Below are positions 34,453 to 42,289 of a stretch of 64,000 nt of DNA, piece after piece (position 1 is the first letter of the stretch; each line of letters begins with the position of its first letter). Source of the stretch: Scandinavium ludwigii_A (lineage in GTDB: Bacteria; Pseudomonadota; Gammaproteobacteria; Enterobacterales; Enterobacteriaceae); contig CP191518.1 in assembly GCA_050516505.1 (NCBI GenBank), forward strand, positions 4,154,001 through 4,218,000, written 5' to 3'. The notes beneath the pieces are model-generated. The model saw nothing but the letters and a program-made list of their open reading frames with translations, made no database searches and was not told the origin of the DNA. Both the position numbers and the translations under genes were made by a program.

Positions 34453-35133
34453 ATGATTCGCGTTGAAAACCTGAGTAAAACCTTCGTCCTGCATCACCAG
34501 AACGGCATCCAGTTGCCGGTGTTGTACAAAGCGGAGCTGACGGTGAACGCCGGAGAATGCGTGGTGCTGCACGGTCATTCCGGCAGCGGAAAATCGACGC
34601 TGCTGCGCTCGCTGTACGCCAACTATTTGCCCGATGAAGGCCACATTCACATCAAACACGGCAATGAATGGGTCGATCTGGTCACTGCCCCGGCGCGCAA
34701 AGTGCTGGAAGTGCGCAAAGGCACCATCGGCTGGGTCAGCCAGTTCCTGCGCGTTATCCCGCGTATTTCCGCCCTCGACGTGGTGATGCAGCCGCTGCTG
34801 GATCTCGGCGTCTCAAAAGACGAATGCCGCGCCAAAGCCGCCAGCCTGCTCACCCGCCTTAATGTGCCGGAACGCCTGTGGCACCTGGCACCGTCAACGT
34901 TCTCGGGCGGTGAACAGCAGCGCGTGAACATCGCCCGCGGCTTCGTGGTCGACTACCCGATTCTGCTGCTCGACGAACCCACCGCCTCGCTGGATGACAA
35001 AAACAGCGCTGCCGTGGTTGAGCTTATCGACGAAGCCAAAGCGCGTGGCGCGGCCATCGTCGGCATTTTCCATGATGACGCGGTGCGTAATCGCGTCGCT
35101 GACCGCCTGCACCCGATGGGAGCCGCTGCATGA
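34453..35133 (+). CDS. phnL: C-P lyase ABC-type ATPase PhnL
   Basis: Second ABC-type ATPase of the C-P lyase pathway, required with PhnGHI for the ribosyl-triphosphate step and able to dimerise with PhnK. It has 226 residues; Walker A GHSGSGKST near residue 42, signature FSGGEQQRVNIARG and Walker B LLLDEPTASL. GAGG precedes the ATG. It overlaps phnM by 4 bases. Confidence 0.97.
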   Translation: MIRVENLSKTFVLHHQNGIQLPVLYKAELTVNAGECVVLHGHSGSGKSTLLRSLYANYLPDEGHIHIKHGNEWVDLVTAPARKVLEVRKGTIGWVSQFLRVIPRISALDVVMQPLLDLGVSKDECRAKAASLLTRLNVPERLWHLAPSTFSGGEQQRVNIARGFVVDYPILLLDEPTASLDDKNSAAVVELIDEAKARGAAIVGIFHDDAVRNRVADRLHPMGAAA

Positions 35134-36266
35134 TTATCAACAATGTGAAATTAGTGCTCGAAAATGAAGTCGTTCACGGCTCGGTCGACGTACAGGATGG
35201 TGTCATCCGCACCTTTGCCGAAACCCAGAGCCAAAGCCCGCAGGCGATGGACGGCGAAGGCGGCTGGCTGCTGCCGGGGCTGATTGAGCTGCATACCGAT
35301 AACCTGGATAAATTCTTCACCCCGCGCCCGAAAGTGGACTGGCCTGCACATTCCGCCATGAGCAGCCACGACGCCCTGATGGTGGCGAGCGGCATCACCA
35401 CAGTGCTGGACGCGGTCGCCATCGGCGACGTTCGCGACGGCGGGGATCGTCTGGAAAATGTAGAGAAGATGATTAACGCCGTGGAAGACACGCAGAAACG
35501 TGGCCTCAACCGCGCTGAGCACCGTCTGCACCTGCGCTGCGAGCTACCGCACTTCACCACCCTGCCGCTGTTCGAAAAGCTGGTCGACCGCGAACTGGTG
35601 TCACTGGTGTCGCTGATGGATCACTCGCCGGGCCAGCGTCAGTACGCCGACCGCTCAAAATATCGCGATTACTATCAGGGTAAATATCACCTGACCGACG
35701 AGCAAATGGTGCGCTTTGAAGAAGATCAGCTTCAGCTTGCCGCCGAATGGTCGCAGCCAAATCGGATGGCGATTTCACAACTCTGCCGCACGCGCCATAT
35801 TGCGTTGGCAAGTCACGATGACGCCACCCACGAACATGTCGTCGAATCCTTTGATATTGGCAGCGTGATCGCCGAATTTCCCACCACGTTCGAGGCCGCA
35901 GAGTCTTCACGCCTGCATGGCATGAATGTGTTAATGGGCGCGCCGAACATCGTGCGCGGCGGTTCGCACTCCGGCAACGTCGCGGCCCATGACCTCGCCT
36001 CTCGCGGGCTGCTGGATATTCTCTCCTCGGATTATTACCCCGCCAGCCTGCTCGATGCGGCCTTCCGCATCGCCGATGACGAGCGCAACGCCTACAGCCT
36101 GGCGCAGGCCGTGCATCTGGTGACGCGCAACCCGGCGCGGGCGCTGAACTTGTCTGACCGCGGCGTCATCGCTGAAGGTAAACGCGCGGACCTGGTGCTG
36201 GTGCACCGTAAAAGCGAGCACGTGCATATCGACCACGTGTGGCGCCAGGGCAAGAGGGTCTTCTGA
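35130..36266 (+). CDS. phnM: Ribosyl-triphosphate phosphonate diphosphatase PhnM
   Basis: Amidohydrolase-family enzyme that removes pyrophosphate from alpha-D-ribose 1-phosphonate 5-triphosphate to give the monophosphate substrate of PhnJ. It has 378 residues. The metal-site motif GLIELHTDNLDK appears near residue 50, with later metal-site candidates in ASHDDATHEHV and GGSHSGNVA. It overlaps phnN by one base (TGATG). Confidence 0.97.
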   Translation: MIINNVKLVLENEVVHGSVDVQDGVIRTFAETQSQSPQAMDGEGGWLLPGLIELHTDNLDKFFTPRPKVDWPAHSAMSSHDALMVASGITTVLDAVAIGDVRDGGDRLENVEKMINAVEDTQKRGLNRAEHRLHLRCELPHFTTLPLFEKLVDRELVSLVSLMDHSPGQRQYADRSKYRDYYQGKYHLTDEQMVRFEEDQLQLAAEWSQPNRMAISQLCRTRHIALASHDDATHEHVVESFDIGSVIAEFPTTFEAAESSRLHGMNVLMGAPNIVRGGSHSGNVAAHDLASRGLLDILSSDYYPASLLDAAFRIADDERNAYSLAQAVHLVTRNPARALNLSDRGVIAEGKRADLVLVHRKSEHVHIDHVWRQGKRVF

Positions 36267-36832
36267 TGACGGGACGGATTATCTGGTTGGTCGGCCCGTC
36301 CGGGTCCGGGAAGGACAGCCTGCTGGCGGCGCTTCGCCAGCGGGAGCACGCGCAAATGCTGGTCGCACATCGCTACATCACCCGCCCGGCCAACGCCGGG
36401 AGCGAGAACCATATTGCGCTCAGCGAACACGAGTTTTTCACCCGCGCCGAACGCCAGCTGTTCGCCCTGAGCTGGCACGCCAACGCGTTGTATTACGGCG
36501 TCGGCATAGAAATCGACGTCTGGCTGCACGCCGGATTTGACGTGGTGGTCAACGGTTCACGCGCGCATCTGCCGCAGGCCAAAGCCCGCTACGCCGACGC
36601 GCTGTTGCCGGTGTGTTTGCAGGTTTCGCCGGACGTGCTGCGCCAGCGCCTGGAGCAGCGCGGGCGTGAAACGGAAAAAGAGATTGCCCTGCGTCTCGAC
36701 CGTGCCGCGCGTTATCCACTCAGCGACTGTTTGATGCTGAACAACGACGGCAGTCTGCTACAGTCTGTGGAAACCTTTATGCGCCTGATCCGCGCCCACG
36801 GTAACCGGAAAGAGAGCCAGCATGCCCTGTGA
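36266..36832 (+). CDS. phnN: Ribose 1,5-bisphosphate phosphokinase PhnN
   Basis: Turns ribose 1,5-bisphosphate into PRPP, closing the route from phosphonate ribosides to nucleotide metabolism. It has 188 residues (E. coli 185) with P-loop GPSGSGKDSLL at residues 9-19 and a guanylate-kinase-like fold. ATG 36266 overlaps the phnM stop; phnO overlaps the end by 11 bases. Confidence 0.95.
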   Translation: MTGRIIWLVGPSGSGKDSLLAALRQREHAQMLVAHRYITRPANAGSENHIALSEHEFFTRAERQLFALSWHANALYYGVGIEIDVWLHAGFDVVVNGSRAHLPQAKARYADALLPVCLQVSPDVLRQRLEQRGRETEKEIALRLDRAARYPLSDCLMLNNDGSLLQSVETFMRLIRAHGNRKESQHAL

Positions 36833-37253
36833 ACTTCGCCCCGCCACCCCCGCTGACACCGATGCGGTGTACGGGCTTATCTGCGAGCTAAAACAGAAAG
36901 AATACGACCGACAGACTTTCGCGGCGGGCTTTGCCGCGAATCTGAATAACCCGAGCCAGTGTTATCAACTGGCGCTGATGAACAACAACATCGTGGGGCT
37001 GATTGGCCTGCAATTGATGTTTCCGCTGAATCTCAACTGCTGGATTGGCGAAATTCAGGAGCTGGTCATTCTGCCGCAGATGCGCGGCCTGAATATCGGC
37101 CAGCAGCTGCTGGCATGGGCGGAAGAGGAAGCCCGCCAGCGCGGCGCGAGCCTGATGGAACTGTCGAGCGGCAAAGTTCGCACCGACGCGCACCGTTTTT
37201 ACCTGCGCGAAGGCTATCAGCAGAGCCATTTCCGTTTCAAAAAAATGCTCTAG
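36822..37253 (+). CDS. phnO: Aminoalkylphosphonate N-acetyltransferase PhnO
   Basis: GNAT-fold enzyme of 143 residues that acetylates aminomethyl- and 1-aminoalkylphosphonates before C-P cleavage. The acetyl-CoA site is visible as LPQMRGLNIGQQLLAWAEEE, and the C-terminal FYLREGYQQSHFRFKK is typical. It is followed by a REP-like unit, then phnP. Confidence 0.93.
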   Translation: MPCELRPATPADTDAVYGLICELKQKEYDRQTFAAGFAANLNNPSQCYQLALMNNNIVGLIGLQLMFPLNLNCWIGEIQELVILPQMRGLNIGQQLLAWAEEEARQRGASLMELSSGKVRTDAHRFYLREGYQQSHFRFKKML

Positions 37254-37254
37254 G

Positions 37255-37280
37255 CCCGGCAAACGCCGTGCCACCGGGCG
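37255..37280. repeat. REP-like unit between phnO and phnP
   Basis: GCCCGGCAAACGCCG and TGCCACCGGGC form an imperfect REP hairpin. Confidence 0.6.
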
Positions 37281-37298
37281 TTATCTGAGGAACGCAAT

Positions 37299-38057
37299 AT
37301 GACCCTGACCCTACGTTTAACCGGCACCGGCGGTGCACAGCTGGTGCCGGTATTCGGCTGTGACTGTGCGGCGTGTCGTCGCGCCCGACAGGACGAAACC
37401 CATCGCCGTCGCCCGTGCAGTGGCGAAGTGCATTACAACGATGCGCTAACGCTGCTGGACGCAGGCATTCCTGACCTGATGGACCATCACCCGGCGGGCC
37501 GTTTTCAGCAGTTTTTACTTACCCATTATCATATGGATCACGTGCAGGGCCTGTTCCCGCTGCGCTGGGGCGTGGGGGACACGATCCCGGTTTACGGCCC
37601 GCCGGATGAACAAGGCTGCGATGATTTATTCAAACACCCCGGTCTGCTCGATTTCAGCCATACCGTTGAGCCGTTTGTGATGTTTGAATTGCAGGGATTA
37701 CGGGTCACGCCGCTGCCGCTCACCCATTCAAAGCTGACCTTCGGTTATCTGCTGGAGTCCGCCCACAGCCGGGTAGCGTGGCTGTCCGATACCGCCGGGC
37801 TGCCGGATAAGACGCTGAAATGTCTGCTGAACAACCGTCCGCAGGTGATGATCATAGATTGCAGCCACGCGCCAAAGGCCGAGCCGCCGCGCAATCACTG
37901 CGATCTGAATACGGTGCTGACGATCAACGCGATCGTCCGCTGTCCGCGCGTCATCCTGACGCATATCAGCCATCAATTTGATGTGTGGATGATGAATAAC
38001 CCGCTGCCGGAAGGCGTCGAAGCCGGGTTTGACGGAATGGAGATCGTGCTGGAATAG
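37299..38057 (+). CDS. phnP: 5-phosphoribosyl 1,2-cyclic phosphate phosphodiesterase PhnP
   Basis: Metallo-beta-lactamase-fold hydrolase that opens the cyclic phosphate produced by PhnJ to give ribose 1,5-bisphosphate. It has 252 residues. The dinuclear metal motif HYHMDH lies near residue 76, and the structural zinc cysteines sit in FGCDCAACRRAR. Last gene of the operon; TGAGGAA precedes the ATG. A REP-like unit follows. Confidence 0.96.
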   Translation: MTLTLRLTGTGGAQLVPVFGCDCAACRRARQDETHRRRPCSGEVHYNDALTLLDAGIPDLMDHHPAGRFQQFLLTHYHMDHVQGLFPLRWGVGDTIPVYGPPDEQGCDDLFKHPGLLDFSHTVEPFVMFELQGLRVTPLPLTHSKLTFGYLLESAHSRVAWLSDTAGLPDKTLKCLLNNRPQVMIIDCSHAPKAEPPRNHCDLNTVLTINAIVRCPRVILTHISHQFDVWMMNNPLPEGVEAGFDGMEIVLE

Positions 38058-38084
38058 CGCCCGACGATACGCCGGGCAGGCCGG
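38057..38084. repeat. REP-like unit after phnP
   Basis: GCGCCCGACGATACGCCGGGC followed by AGGCCGG lies between convergent phnP and the cupin gene and may also end transcription. Confidence 0.6.
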
Positions 38085-38085
38085 A

Positions 38086-38415
38086 TTATTTTGCGAGCAC
38101 CGCCATCAGGTCCTGACGCGACGGCGACCAGGCTGTCAGCACCACGCCCGGCGCCTCCGGGTGACAGGTAATATTGTGGGGCTGATTCGGGGGCACGCGC
38201 ATGGCTTCTCCAGCTCGCAGCGTGGTCACCTCACCATCACACATAAAATCGAGTACCCCACTCACCACATAATTCACTTCTTCGTGCGGATGCTGATGGA
38301 CGCTTGCCACTGCGCCTGCCGGGAGAACCAGTTCCGCTACGGTCAATTCATCGCTGTTACTGAGAATTTGGATCGCCACATCACCAAAGTGCAGCGTATT
38401 TTCCTGTTTGCTCAT
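38086..38415 (-). CDS. Cupin-domain protein
   Basis: Single-domain cupin of 109 residues. Motif 1 is SVHQHPHEEVNYVVSG and motif 2 is VPPNQPHNITC, giving His/His/Glu/His metal ligands. Proteins of this size may be sensors, isomerases or dioxygenases; the substrate cannot be read. ATG 38415 follows AGGAAGG at 7 bases; the GTG at 38421 overlaps that ribosome site. It lies 37 bases after the HupE/UreJ gene on the same strand and is probably the last gene of the DUF4331-DUF4198-HupE operon. Confidence 0.82.
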   Translation of the reverse strand: MSKQENTLHFGDVAIQILSNSDELTVAELVLPAGAVASVHQHPHEEVNYVVSGVLDFMCDGEVTTLRAGEAMRVPPNQPHNITCHPEAPGVVLTAWSPSRQDLMAVLAK

Positions 38416-38452
38416 CGTCACACCTTCCTGTTGTTATAGGTTGAGTTGTCTT

Positions 38453-39040
38453 TCAAATAGCGCCCGCAACCAGCCAGACGCCGCAGAGTGCCGAAGCCGC
38501 ACCCAATGCCCGCAGCAGGCGTTCGCCGCCGACCCTTTTTCGCAGATAATGCGCACCAAACGCGCCCACCAGATGCAACGTGGCGGTGGTGCTCAGAAAC
38601 CCTACGGTATAGATAATCTTGTTTTGCAGGACTGGCATTTCGTAGCCGTGCGCGTAGCCATGACAGATGCCAAATAATCCTGTGGCACAGGCGGCCAGGG
38701 CCAATGGCAGACGCTGACGAGCGGCTATCGCAATCCCCAGTAAAACGACGGACAGCGCCACGCCCAGCTCCGTCGCGGGCAGCTCAAAATGTTCAAACCC
38801 GAGCAGGCCGCCAAAAAACATAAAACAGACAAACGCCACAGGAACGCACCACACCGCGCGCCCACCCAGCTGCACACTCCATGCACCCACGGCAATCATC
38901 GCCAGTAGATGGTCGATGCCACTCAACGGATGCCACCAGCCTGCGCTATTTCCTGCATGGGCCCAGGCAGATTGCGAAAGCAGCAGGCCAGAGAGCGTCC
39001 CAGCCACCGTGACGCTTCTGCGGGTGAGTAAACGGTTCAT
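38453..39040 (-). CDS. HupE/UreJ-family permease (putative nickel transporter)
   Basis: Membrane protein of 195 residues. A cleavable signal (MNRLLTRRSVTVAGTLSGLL... AWA) is followed by about six helices and the HupE/UreJ histidine motifs HPLSGIDHLLAM near residue 43 and GICHGYAHGYEMP near 130. HupE and UreJ supply nickel to hydrogenase or urease; neither enzyme is encoded nearby. Its ATG overlaps the stop of the DUF4198 gene by 4 bases, so the two are coupled. The metal is inferred, not shown. Confidence 0.82.
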   Translation of the reverse strand: MNRLLTRRSVTVAGTLSGLLLSQSAWAHAGNSAGWWHPLSGIDHLLAMIAVGAWSVQLGGRAVWCVPVAFVCFMFFGGLLGFEHFELPATELGVALSVVLLGIAIAARQRLPLALAACATGLFGICHGYAHGYEMPVLQNKIIYTVGFLSTTATLHLVGAFGAHYLRKRVGGERLLRALGAASALCGVWLVAGAI

Positions 39041-39858
39041 GATGCGCTCCTTTCCCCAATATCGAGGGTCACTGACGCCCACAAACTCTGCCAGTCGGCG
39101 TCCGGATCATTAGCAGGCACCATATCGACTGCGCTAAACAGCCAGACACCCGCCTCTGGCAGCGAGATCGCCACGTTCCCCTGAGCGTCGCTCACTGCGG
39201 TGAGCAGATAGCGCTTTTTGCCCTGCAACTGCGCCTTAATTTGCGCGTCGGGCAACGGTTTACCGTCGCGTAATAACCGCAAGTGATACGGCTGACCCGG
39301 CTGATAGCCTAACGGTTCAGAAAGCGGGATGACTTCCAGTGGCAGACCCGCCGGTTTATCAAAACCCGCACTGTTGCCATCAACCAAAATGATGCTTTTT
39401 GCACAGCGCGAATACAGCTCGGTGGCCGGCTGGCCAGTGTCGCCCTCCGTCTGACGTTGGTGCATGACGTTTGTCAGGCCCTCTTCCTGGAGATAGCCTT
39501 CAAACTCTGTCGACGGCAAGGTGATTTTGGCCTGATGAGTCCGCAGCGCCACCACGGTCGCGCCTGGGGTACGGGGCCGTAAATGCCCAATCACCCGCGA
39601 GTTGTCACGGCCACTGACCTCATAGTTCCCCTGAGCATCGTGTGCGGTAAAGGTCGACACGAGTCCCGGGAGCCTTACCGACTGTGTACCGGGTAAGCCG
39701 CTGCCGATGCGCAGTTCAAAGACCACCTGCTCATCCATCCGACTTTGGGCGTTATGCGGGATCATCCAGAATTCATGGGCCTGGACCACCGTGACGCTGA
39801 GAGAACTCAACGCCACGGCCATCACACCCTGTTTTAACGCGTGAAAGTAGCGTTTCAT
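39037..39858 (-). CDS. DUF4198 periplasmic protein
   Basis: Secreted protein of 273 residues. Signal peptide to about residue 28 (SLSVTVVQA), then HEFWMIPHN, the N-terminal hallmark of DUF4198, exposing a histidine at the mature start as in several periplasmic metal-binding proteins. Beta-rich remainder with an Ig/carboxypeptidase-regulatory-like domain (LLRDGKPLPDAQIKAQLQG). DUF4198 genes often accompany nickel/cobalt transporters. ATG 39858 is preferred over the in-frame GTG 39870, which overlaps the AAGGGG ribosome site. Confidence 0.78.
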   Translation of the reverse strand: MKRYFHALKQGVMAVALSSLSVTVVQAHEFWMIPHNAQSRMDEQVVFELRIGSGLPGTQSVRLPGLVSTFTAHDAQGNYEVSGRDNSRVIGHLRPRTPGATVVALRTHQAKITLPSTEFEGYLQEEGLTNVMHQRQTEGDTGQPATELYSRCAKSIILVDGNSAGFDKPAGLPLEVIPLSEPLGYQPGQPYHLRLLRDGKPLPDAQIKAQLQGKKRYLLTAVSDAQGNVAISLPEAGVWLFSAVDMVPANDPDADWQSLWASVTLDIGERSAS

Positions 39859-39873
39859 CAGGCGCGTCACCCC

Positions 39874-40932
39874 TTATTTCAGCGTGACAGGGATAACATA
39901 CGGGAAGTCGTGACGATAACGTTTCAGGCTAGCAACCGCTTGATCGGTGGGCTGGCCGATCAACAGACTGAGCATGGCGCTCATCGCATCGTCATCCAGG
40001 CTACGTCCGTTGCGTTTTTCGGCGCTGAAGACCGCTTTTTCACCCACTTTGTAGGTCAAAACATCCGGCACCAACAGGTTGGCCACTTTGTCGCCATACG
40101 CAAAAGGATCGGCCTGTGAATGCGCCAGACCACTGGCTCGCGCCGTGCGTGCCGAAACAAAATTCTTCATATCCTCGCTATTTTGCGGCCGACTTTCGTC
40201 GTGTTCGCGTTTAAGCGCGGCATTTTCAAACAGCATCGTATGAGAAAACAGCGGATTCGCAGAATACTGAACTTGCTTCCACGTCTTATCGCTACGGTAA
40301 TCGGTGGTCATGTAAACGCTGATGTTGTCAGCCAGCAGTTTGTTCGGCACCTCGAGAACGATGGCTCCGCAATTTCGGGCGGCAAAAATATTCTTCCCCT
40401 GTGTCGATGTCCAGATGGAAGGGTCATACTTACCTTGAGCCAAATCGTTACGGAAACGGTGCAACCCAGGCGAATTACCGGTAAACGGATCCTGAGCGGC
40501 GCCGGTCCAGATTTTAATGCCGTTGCTCAGCGTCACGCTCTGATTCGCTTCCCCTTTGCCCAGCATTTCATCTGTCGCCCCTACCGGGCTATCCGCGGTG
40601 TTTTCTTGATAGACAATCACGTTGCCCTGATTATCAAATTTGAAGGTAAATGTTTTGCCCTGCTTATAATCTGCTGATTCAGCAATATGAATGTTATACA
40701 GCGCGTCAGGGTTGAATACGCCTCCAGTCCCGGCTTTAGGCGAGTTATTTACGGTCATCACCAGAGCGGTATATCCCACCGTTGCTGACGGAAACACGAA
40801 ATTATCTAACTGATTCAGTGACGGCGTTTGAATGGATTGCGCGCTTTCAAAATGATGGCTGGCAATAGCCAACGGGGATAACATTAGCGTGGGAATAATA
40901 ACGGCCAGCATGGCCTTTTTTGATATAGACAT
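39874..40932 (-). CDS. DUF4331 secreted protein
   Basis: Protein of 352 residues with signal peptide 1-24 (MLSPLAIA) and a mature N-terminus SHHFESAQSIQTPSLNQLDN, followed by FVFPSATVGYTALVMTVNNSP. SHHFES plus the LDNFVF strand are the marks of DUF4331, a secreted family of unknown function. Residues 135-190 hold WTGAAQDPF...HRFRNDLAQG. The gene is first or second in the minus-strand cluster, 15 bases before the DUF4198 gene. No enzymatic motif is evident. Confidence 0.78.
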   Translation of the reverse strand: MSISKKAMLAVIIPTLMLSPLAIASHHFESAQSIQTPSLNQLDNFVFPSATVGYTALVMTVNNSPKAGTGGVFNPDALYNIHIAESADYKQGKTFTFKFDNQGNVIVYQENTADSPVGATDEMLGKGEANQSVTLSNGIKIWTGAAQDPFTGNSPGLHRFRNDLAQGKYDPSIWTSTQGKNIFAARNCGAIVLEVPNKLLADNISVYMTTDYRSDKTWKQVQYSANPLFSHTMLFENAALKREHDESRPQNSEDMKNFVSARTARASGLAHSQADPFAYGDKVANLLVPDVLTYKVGEKAVFSAEKRNGRSLDDDAMSAMLSLLIGQPTDQAVASLKRYRHDFPYVIPVTLK

Positions 40933-41011
40933 TGTTTCATCCTTAAAAAAGAACTGTGATACTGCACACGGGATATATCACAGTCCAAAAGTTACGCCAG
41001 GAGAGGATTTT

Positions 41012-41284
41012 TTATTTATAGATTATCGCTGTTGCCCTGATGTCGGCGCTCATCCCGGTACGTTCTAAAGAGGTAATATGGTAATGACCCGCGCCTTTCT
41101 GATCGGCTTCTTTGCTCAATGCCGCCATGGCCTCTTCAAAGGTGCCATTCTTGACATTGACAGAAATATTGCCAATTTTTTGATTCATATCAGCCATTTG
41201 AGAATCACGAATTTCAGTGGATGCGAATGAAAGTGTGCTGGCAGTCATCAGTGCTGCAAAAATGAATGTTTTATTGATCATCAT
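41012..41284 (-). CDS. YhcN/BhsA-type small periplasmic protein (DUF1471)
   Basis: Protein of 90 residues with a signal peptide to about residue 21 (TASTLSFA) and the DUF1471 core QKIGNISVNVKNGTFEEAMA...KGAGHYHITSL...ADIRATAIIYK. Such proteins (BhsA, McbA, YhcN, YdgH) respond to acid, peroxide, copper or biofilm signals. ATG 41284 or the adjacent ATG 41281 could start it; AAGG lies 5-8 bases upstream. The 79-base gap to the DUF4331 gene leaves it open whether they share a transcript. Confidence 0.8.
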   Translation of the reverse strand: MMINKTFIFAALMTASTLSFASTEIRDSQMADMNQKIGNISVNVKNGTFEEAMAALSKEADQKGAGHYHITSLERTGMSADIRATAIIYK

Positions 41285-41597
41285 GCTTACCTTTATTGAA
41301 GTGTCATTGTGTCTGTTGCAGGAGCTCGTATTCTTAAATATTTTCCGTTCAGATGCGGACATCTTACGGATAAATAATTCGAGTTCTCTTCATCGCCAGC
41401 AGATGTCTTTAATTATCCGCTCGACACAAATAACACTAGTAAATCCTTACCTGTTTTGTATCACCAAACCTTAAGCAAAATATAACAAAAAGTTTAAGTT
41501 TATTTTTAAACTTAATAATAATTGCGATATCTTCAGAGATATGAGATTCGTGAAGGGGTGAAATAATCGTGCCACGATCAACGGACAAAGATACGTT
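41285..41597. other. AT-rich divergent spacer upstream of the DUF1471 gene
   Basis: A 313-base, strongly AT-rich region with no gene. It contains the palindrome TTAAGTTTA-TTTT-TAAACTTAA at 41494-41515 and probably the promoters of the minus-strand accessory cluster and of the small plus-strand frame at 41598. Confidence 0.55.
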
Positions 41598-41870
41598 ATG
41601 GATATAATAACAAAGCCTATGATTATTACCGTGCTAATAATACCGTTATCACTGCCAACGATGTTTTTCACTTTGTTTTATTATGTCGTGCAATGTCGTT
41701 GGTTAATGTCAGTCACCCACTTATCTGCACTTCTCCACTGGCACCGATATTCTGCAAAGCTATGCATCACCCTTAGCGTCATGCTGGTCGTCATCAGCCT
41801 GCTGTCCGCCGCGCTAACTGCACTCCTGGTGATGTTACTCAACAAAAGAATCACCACTGCAAAGGGGTAG
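41598..41870 (+). CDS. Hypothetical small membrane protein
   Basis: Frame of 90 codons. Two hydrophobic segments are predicted, at residues 8-30 (MIITVLIIPLSLPTMFFTLF) and 56-81 (ITLSVMLVVISLLSAALTAL), separated by a basic, His-rich stretch (LLHWHRYSAK). I recognise no family. The ribosome site is weak (AAAG at 41587). It converges on yjdP with 8 bases between them. It could be a real small membrane protein or a chance frame; hydrophobic pattern and position favour a gene. Confidence 0.4.
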   Translation: MDIITKPMIITVLIIPLSLPTMFFTLFYYVVQCRWLMSVTHLSALLHWHRYSAKLCITLSVMLVVISLLSAALTALLVMLLNKRITTAKG

Positions 41871-41878
41871 ATGACGTT

Positions 41879-42220
41879 TTAACGATCGTACTCGTCTCGC
41901 AGTCGGCTTTCTTCGTCATCGAGTTGATGGCGTTCCTGATCGAGTTGGCGCTGCCTGTCATCTAACTGACGACGACGATCTTCGAGCTGACGATAACGGT
42001 CGTCATACTGCCGATCGCGGTCGCTGTTCTGCTGGCGATTGTCGGCATTATCATCATTATCGTCGCGGTCATCATGATAGACGTTATCGCTGTTGGGTTT
42101 GTACGCATCGCTGATGGCCTGCTGAATATTGCCAATCGCATCATCAATAATATCGGCATGGGCCAGCTGGCTAAGCAAAATGAGCGTGCCAAACAGCAAC
42201 GCCGTTGCGGGTCTTTTCAT
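41879..42220 (-). CDS. yjdP: Secreted protein YjdP
   Basis: Protein of 113 residues (E. coli 109). Signal peptide ends at AHA (residue 22), followed by DIIDDAIGNIQQAISDAY, an Asp/Asn-rich stretch, and a highly charged helix of RQLDDRQRQLDQERHQLDDE type, a single extended coiled coil. Function is unknown. It probably has its own promoter in the 69 bases shared with the kinase gene end. Confidence 0.9.
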   Translation of the reverse strand: MKRPATALLFGTLILLSQLAHADIIDDAIGNIQQAISDAYKPNSDNVYHDDRDDNDDNADNRQQNSDRDRQYDDRYRQLEDRRRQLDDRQRQLDQERHQLDDEESRLRDEYDR

Positions 42221-42289
42221 CGGGTCTGACTCTGAGTTGGACTGACTTCAGCGTAATCAACCCCGACAACGGCGGGTAGCGGAGGAATC

